NCBI GenBank assembly: GCA_944375885.1
Contig: CALWBB010000008.1
Span: 1-37,446, forward strand
DNA from: an uncultured Merdimonas sp.
GTDB taxonomy: Bacteria > Bacillota > Clostridia > Lachnospirales > Lachnospiraceae
Reading direction: 5' to 3'
Length of the DNA stretch: 37,446 bases
This document shows positions 35,626-37,446 of this stretch, one piece after another. Both the position numbers and the translations under genes were made by a program. Every line of letters begins with the position of its first letter. The stretch's first letter is position 1. The notes below the pieces were generated by a model, which ran no database searches, had not been told where the DNA came from, and saw only the letters and a program-made list of their open reading frames with translations.

Positions 35626-35654
35626 TTGACTTTCAGGCGTAAGCGTATTAGAAT
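35626..35654 (+). promoter_or_regulatory. Promoter of a putative small RNA
   Basis: TTGACT at 35626-35631, a 17-bp spacer and TAGAAT at 35649-35654. No ribosome-binding site or start codon follows before the terminator at 35697-35732. Confidence 0.65.
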
Positions 35655-35660
35655 AGTCTC

Positions 35661-35732
35661 AACAAAAGATAATACATACAAATTACTAAGGATAACAAAG
35701 GCGTTACCAATTCCCGTGGTGACGCCTTTTTT
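35661..35732 (+). ncRNA. Candidate intergenic small RNA, about 72 nt
   Basis: The predicted transcript starts near 35661. It has an A-rich unstructured 5' part of about 36 nt that contains the purine-rich CTAAGGATAA, and ends in a strong terminator hairpin. There is no ATG between promoter and terminator. Such a unit could be a base-pairing regulator; it could also be a premature-termination leader for the membrane protein gene at 35904, but that gene has its own promoter. It matches no RNA family I recognise. Confidence 0.5.
35697..35732 (+). terminator. Strong intrinsic terminator
   Basis: AAAGGCGTTACCA (35697-35709) pairs with TGGTGACGCCTTT (35717-35729), 13 bp with one G-U, a 7-nt loop and a T6 run ending at 35732. 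Confidence 0.9.
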
Positions 35733-35776
35733 CTATTATTTGGGGCATCAGGCCCTATCTCTCCCTTTTATTTTAT

Positions 35777-35820
35777 TCGATTTGGTGGCTGCGCTTTCCC
35801 GGCGCAGCCGGACAAGTCGA
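35777..35820. repeat. Extended inverted repeat before the membrane protein promoter
   Basis: The core GGCTGCGC (35787-35794) pairs with GCGCAGCC (35802-35809) around a 7-nt loop, with further outer pairing of TCGA (35777-35780) to TCGA (35817-35820). No T-run follows, so it may be a minus-strand structure or a protein-binding site. I see no gene in 35733-35903. Confidence 0.4.
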
Positions 35821-35825
35821 ATCTC

Positions 35826-35854
35826 TTGTGTTTCCCATGCAGAATTGCTATAAT
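35826..35854 (+). promoter_or_regulatory. Promoter of the membrane protein gene at 35904
   Basis: TTGTGT at 35826-35831, a 17-bp spacer and a perfect TATAAT at 35849-35854. The leader is about 43 nt, with AAAGGA before the ATG. Confidence 0.65.
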
Positions 35855-35903
35855 GAAAAACAGAATGATTTGATATGCCGGTTTATTACAAAGGAAATGA
35901 CAG

Positions 35904-37367
35904 ATGAAGAGACTGACGAAAGAAAAATGGCTGGAATTATTTTTTTATACCTTTATTTTGGTTATCTGGATTGCATGGGCCTGGATCCTGCCCTTTAACG
36001 AGGGGCCTGACGAGTACATGCGTTCCCGCATCGTGGAGTATATCGTGGAATACGGGAAGCTTCCTACCGGGTACCAGCAGGAAATCATGGACTATTCCTG
36101 GGGCTTTACCTATGGCTTCCGCCCGATTTTGCCTCAGATTCTGGAGGCTTTGTTTGTGCGCGCAGGAATGCTCTTTACCGAGGATGCCTTTGGTCTGCTG
36201 TTTGTAGGAAGGCTGTCCAGCATTCTATGCGGGCTGGTGTATGCGGGATACGTAAGGGCGATCGCGAAGAAACTTTTTGCCGCCGCCCGGATCCAGTGGC
36301 TGTTTACCCTGCTGGCGGTCTGCCTGCCTCAGGCGGCGTTTCTGTTTACCTATCTGAACTGTGATTCCATGGCTCTGATGGCCACAGCCATGATTCTGTG
36401 GTACCTTCTGAGGGGAATGGAGGACGGTTTTTCTGTTCCTTCCTGTCTGAAGCTTGCGGCCAGCTTTTCGATCTGTATTCTTTCTTATTATAATGCGTAT
36501 GGTTTTCTGATTACCGGGGCGCTTGCCTTCTTCGGGTATTATTTAGAGAGAAACAGGCGGGGAGAGCGCTGCTGGAAGGAATTCTGGTCGAAGGGTTTTC
36601 TGATTCTGGGCGTGGTGCTTGTCCTGGCGGGCTGGTGGTTCGCGCGGAACTATTTCCTGTATGACGGTGACATCCTGGGCCTGCGGACGCAGAACGAGTA
36701 CGCGGAGCAGTACGCGATGGATATCCTGAAGCCCTCCAACCGGCAGACCTATCAGAACCAGGGCCATTCTATGCTGTACATGCTGTTTTGTTCGGATTTC
36801 GTCTCCTCCGTGGCCAAGAGCTTTGTCGGGGTCCTGGGGCCCTTGTGGTACGCCCTGCGCTGGTGGATGTACGCGGGCTACGCCATGATTTTCGCGGCCG
36901 GAGCCGTCGGCCTTGCGGCGGAGGCGGCCGGAAGGCTCCGAAGAAGGCAGGCGGGCAGGGGGGACGCCCTGGACTGCCGGAAGCTGTGCTGGCATCTGGG
37001 GCTTCTGACCGCGATCCTGGTTCCCAATCTTTTGAATTTCTGGTATTCCTACGCGACCGACTATCAGCCCCAGGGCCGTTACAGCATGCCGATGCTGATT
37101 CCATTCATGTATTACATAGCCAGAGGTCTGGCCTTCCTGATGAACCTGATCGGGAAAAAGGCGGGAGAGCTGGCGCGGAAAATCCTGGCGGCAGGCACGG
37201 TGCTGGTGTGCCTGTGGATTGCGGGCTGCGCCCTCTTCTGCGTGGTGAAGATTATGTGGCCGGCCTATAAGGATGTGGAGGATAAGTCGGTGGTGAAGGT
37301 ATATACGATGGAGGAGCTTTACGGGGAGGACTGGGAAGAGAGAGTGGGCAATGAGAGCGGGCAATGA
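35904..37367 (+). CDS. Polytopic membrane protein, DUF2142/GT-C glycosyltransferase-like
   Basis: This is a 487-residue membrane protein with about ten hydrophobic segments. After the first helix a loop contains PFNEGPDEYMRSRIVEYIVE, in which the Asp-Glu pair and flanking Pro resemble the first extracytoplasmic loop of DUF2142 and lipid-phosphate-sugar-dependent GT-C glycosyltransferases. The later segment YQPQGRYSMPMLIPF matches the QGRY motif of the same group. A role in transferring sugars onto cell-surface polymers or lipids is therefore likely but unproven. It has its own promoter. The 3' end is made of a 13-bp tandem repeat, and the stop codon lies in the second copy, so copy-number change would alter the C-terminus. 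Confidence 0.7.
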   Translation: MKRLTKEKWLELFFYTFILVIWIAWAWILPFNEGPDEYMRSRIVEYIVEYGKLPTGYQQEIMDYSWGFTYGFRPILPQILEALFVRAGMLFTEDAFGLLFVGRLSSILCGLVYAGYVRAIAKKLFAAARIQWLFTLLAVCLPQAAFLFTYLNCDSMALMATAMILWYLLRGMEDGFSVPSCLKLAASFSICILSYYNAYGFLITGALAFFGYYLERNRRGERCWKEFWSKGFLILGVVLVLAGWWFARNYFLYDGDILGLRTQNEYAEQYAMDILKPSNRQTYQNQGHSMLYMLFCSDFVSSVAKSFVGVLGPLWYALRWWMYAGYAMIFAAGAVGLAAEAAGRLRRRQAGRGDALDCRKLCWHLGLLTAILVPNLLNFWYSYATDYQPQGRYSMPMLIPFMYYIARGLAFLMNLIGKKAGELARKILAAGTVLVCLWIAGCALFCVVKIMWPAYKDVEDKSVVKVYTMEELYGEDWEERVGNESGQ

Positions 37368-37378
37368 GAGCGGGCAAT
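37340..37378. repeat. 13-bp tandem repeat, three copies, across a stop codon
   Basis: GAGAGTGGGCAAT (37340-37352) is followed by two copies of GAGAGCGGGCAAT (37353-37365 and 37366-37378). The unit is not a multiple of three. The stop codon TGA is at 37365-37367. I see nothing else in the remaining bases to 37446. Confidence 0.85.
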
Positions 37379-37446
37379 GAGCAGAGCTAAGCTCGATTCC
37401 GCTCCAGGAAGGCATCAGAGGGGCGTGAGGATTGCGAGTCGCTGCA

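Overview
The window looks like a chromosomal segment of a Gram-positive anaerobe of the Clostridia, most likely Lachnospiraceae. This rests on the protein style (rpoB/rpoC with long acidic C-terminal tails, HPr kinase beside a ROK glucokinase, a DUF5685-like gene coupled to a DnaJ gene, lipoprotein signal peptides), strong AGGAGG ribosome-binding sites, canonical sigma-A promoters and a coding G+C well above 50%. This is inference from gene content; no 16S gene is present.

Layout. 1-8100: rpoB-rpoC with its own promoter and terminator. 8227-15417: an operon of LacI regulator, AnmK-type anhydrosugar kinase, ribose-type sugar ABC importer (lipoprotein, ATPase, permease) and PHP phosphoesterase. 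Two identical 16-bp palindromes sit in its leader. 15447-16226 (minus): DeoR regulator, divergent from a 2-oxoacid dehydrogenase operon (E2, E3, fused E1 alpha/beta, 16448-21587) that ends at a strong terminator. A perfect palindrome sits between the -35 and -10 of the E2 promoter. 21939-23490: DUF5685-like protein translationally coupled to a J-domain protein with a Cys-rich tail. 23610-25685 (minus): OmpR-type response regulator and histidine kinase, divergent from a coiled-coil lipoprotein (25917-26549); 11-bp-phased direct repeats lie in the shared promoter region. 26685-29336 (minus): split ThrE-type exporter, RlmI-like methyltransferase and ProX/YbaK deacylase in one operon.

29544-31524 is an accessory island of visibly lower G+C. 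It holds a C5-DNA-methyltransferase-like reading frame broken in two places and lacking its catalytic motifs, followed in frame by two PD-(D/E)XK nuclease-like domains. 31582-35489 returns to core genes: uvrC, hprK and a ROK glucokinase. The gap after glucokinase contains a complete sigma-A promoter followed only 72 nt later by a strong intrinsic terminator, a good small-RNA candidate preceded by a perfect inverted repeat. The window ends with a polytopic membrane protein resembling DUF2142/GT-C glycosyltransferases, whose stop codon lies inside a 13-bp triple tandem repeat.

Working together: the LacI and DeoR operons are two separately regulated carbon modules (anhydrosugar or sugar uptake; lipoate-dependent oxidation of a 2-oxoacid or acetoin), and hprK/glucokinase belong to global carbon control. 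The most novel-looking items are the decayed methyltransferase/double nuclease island, the small-RNA candidate, the DUF5685-DnaJ pair and the operator-equipped AnmK/ABC operon.
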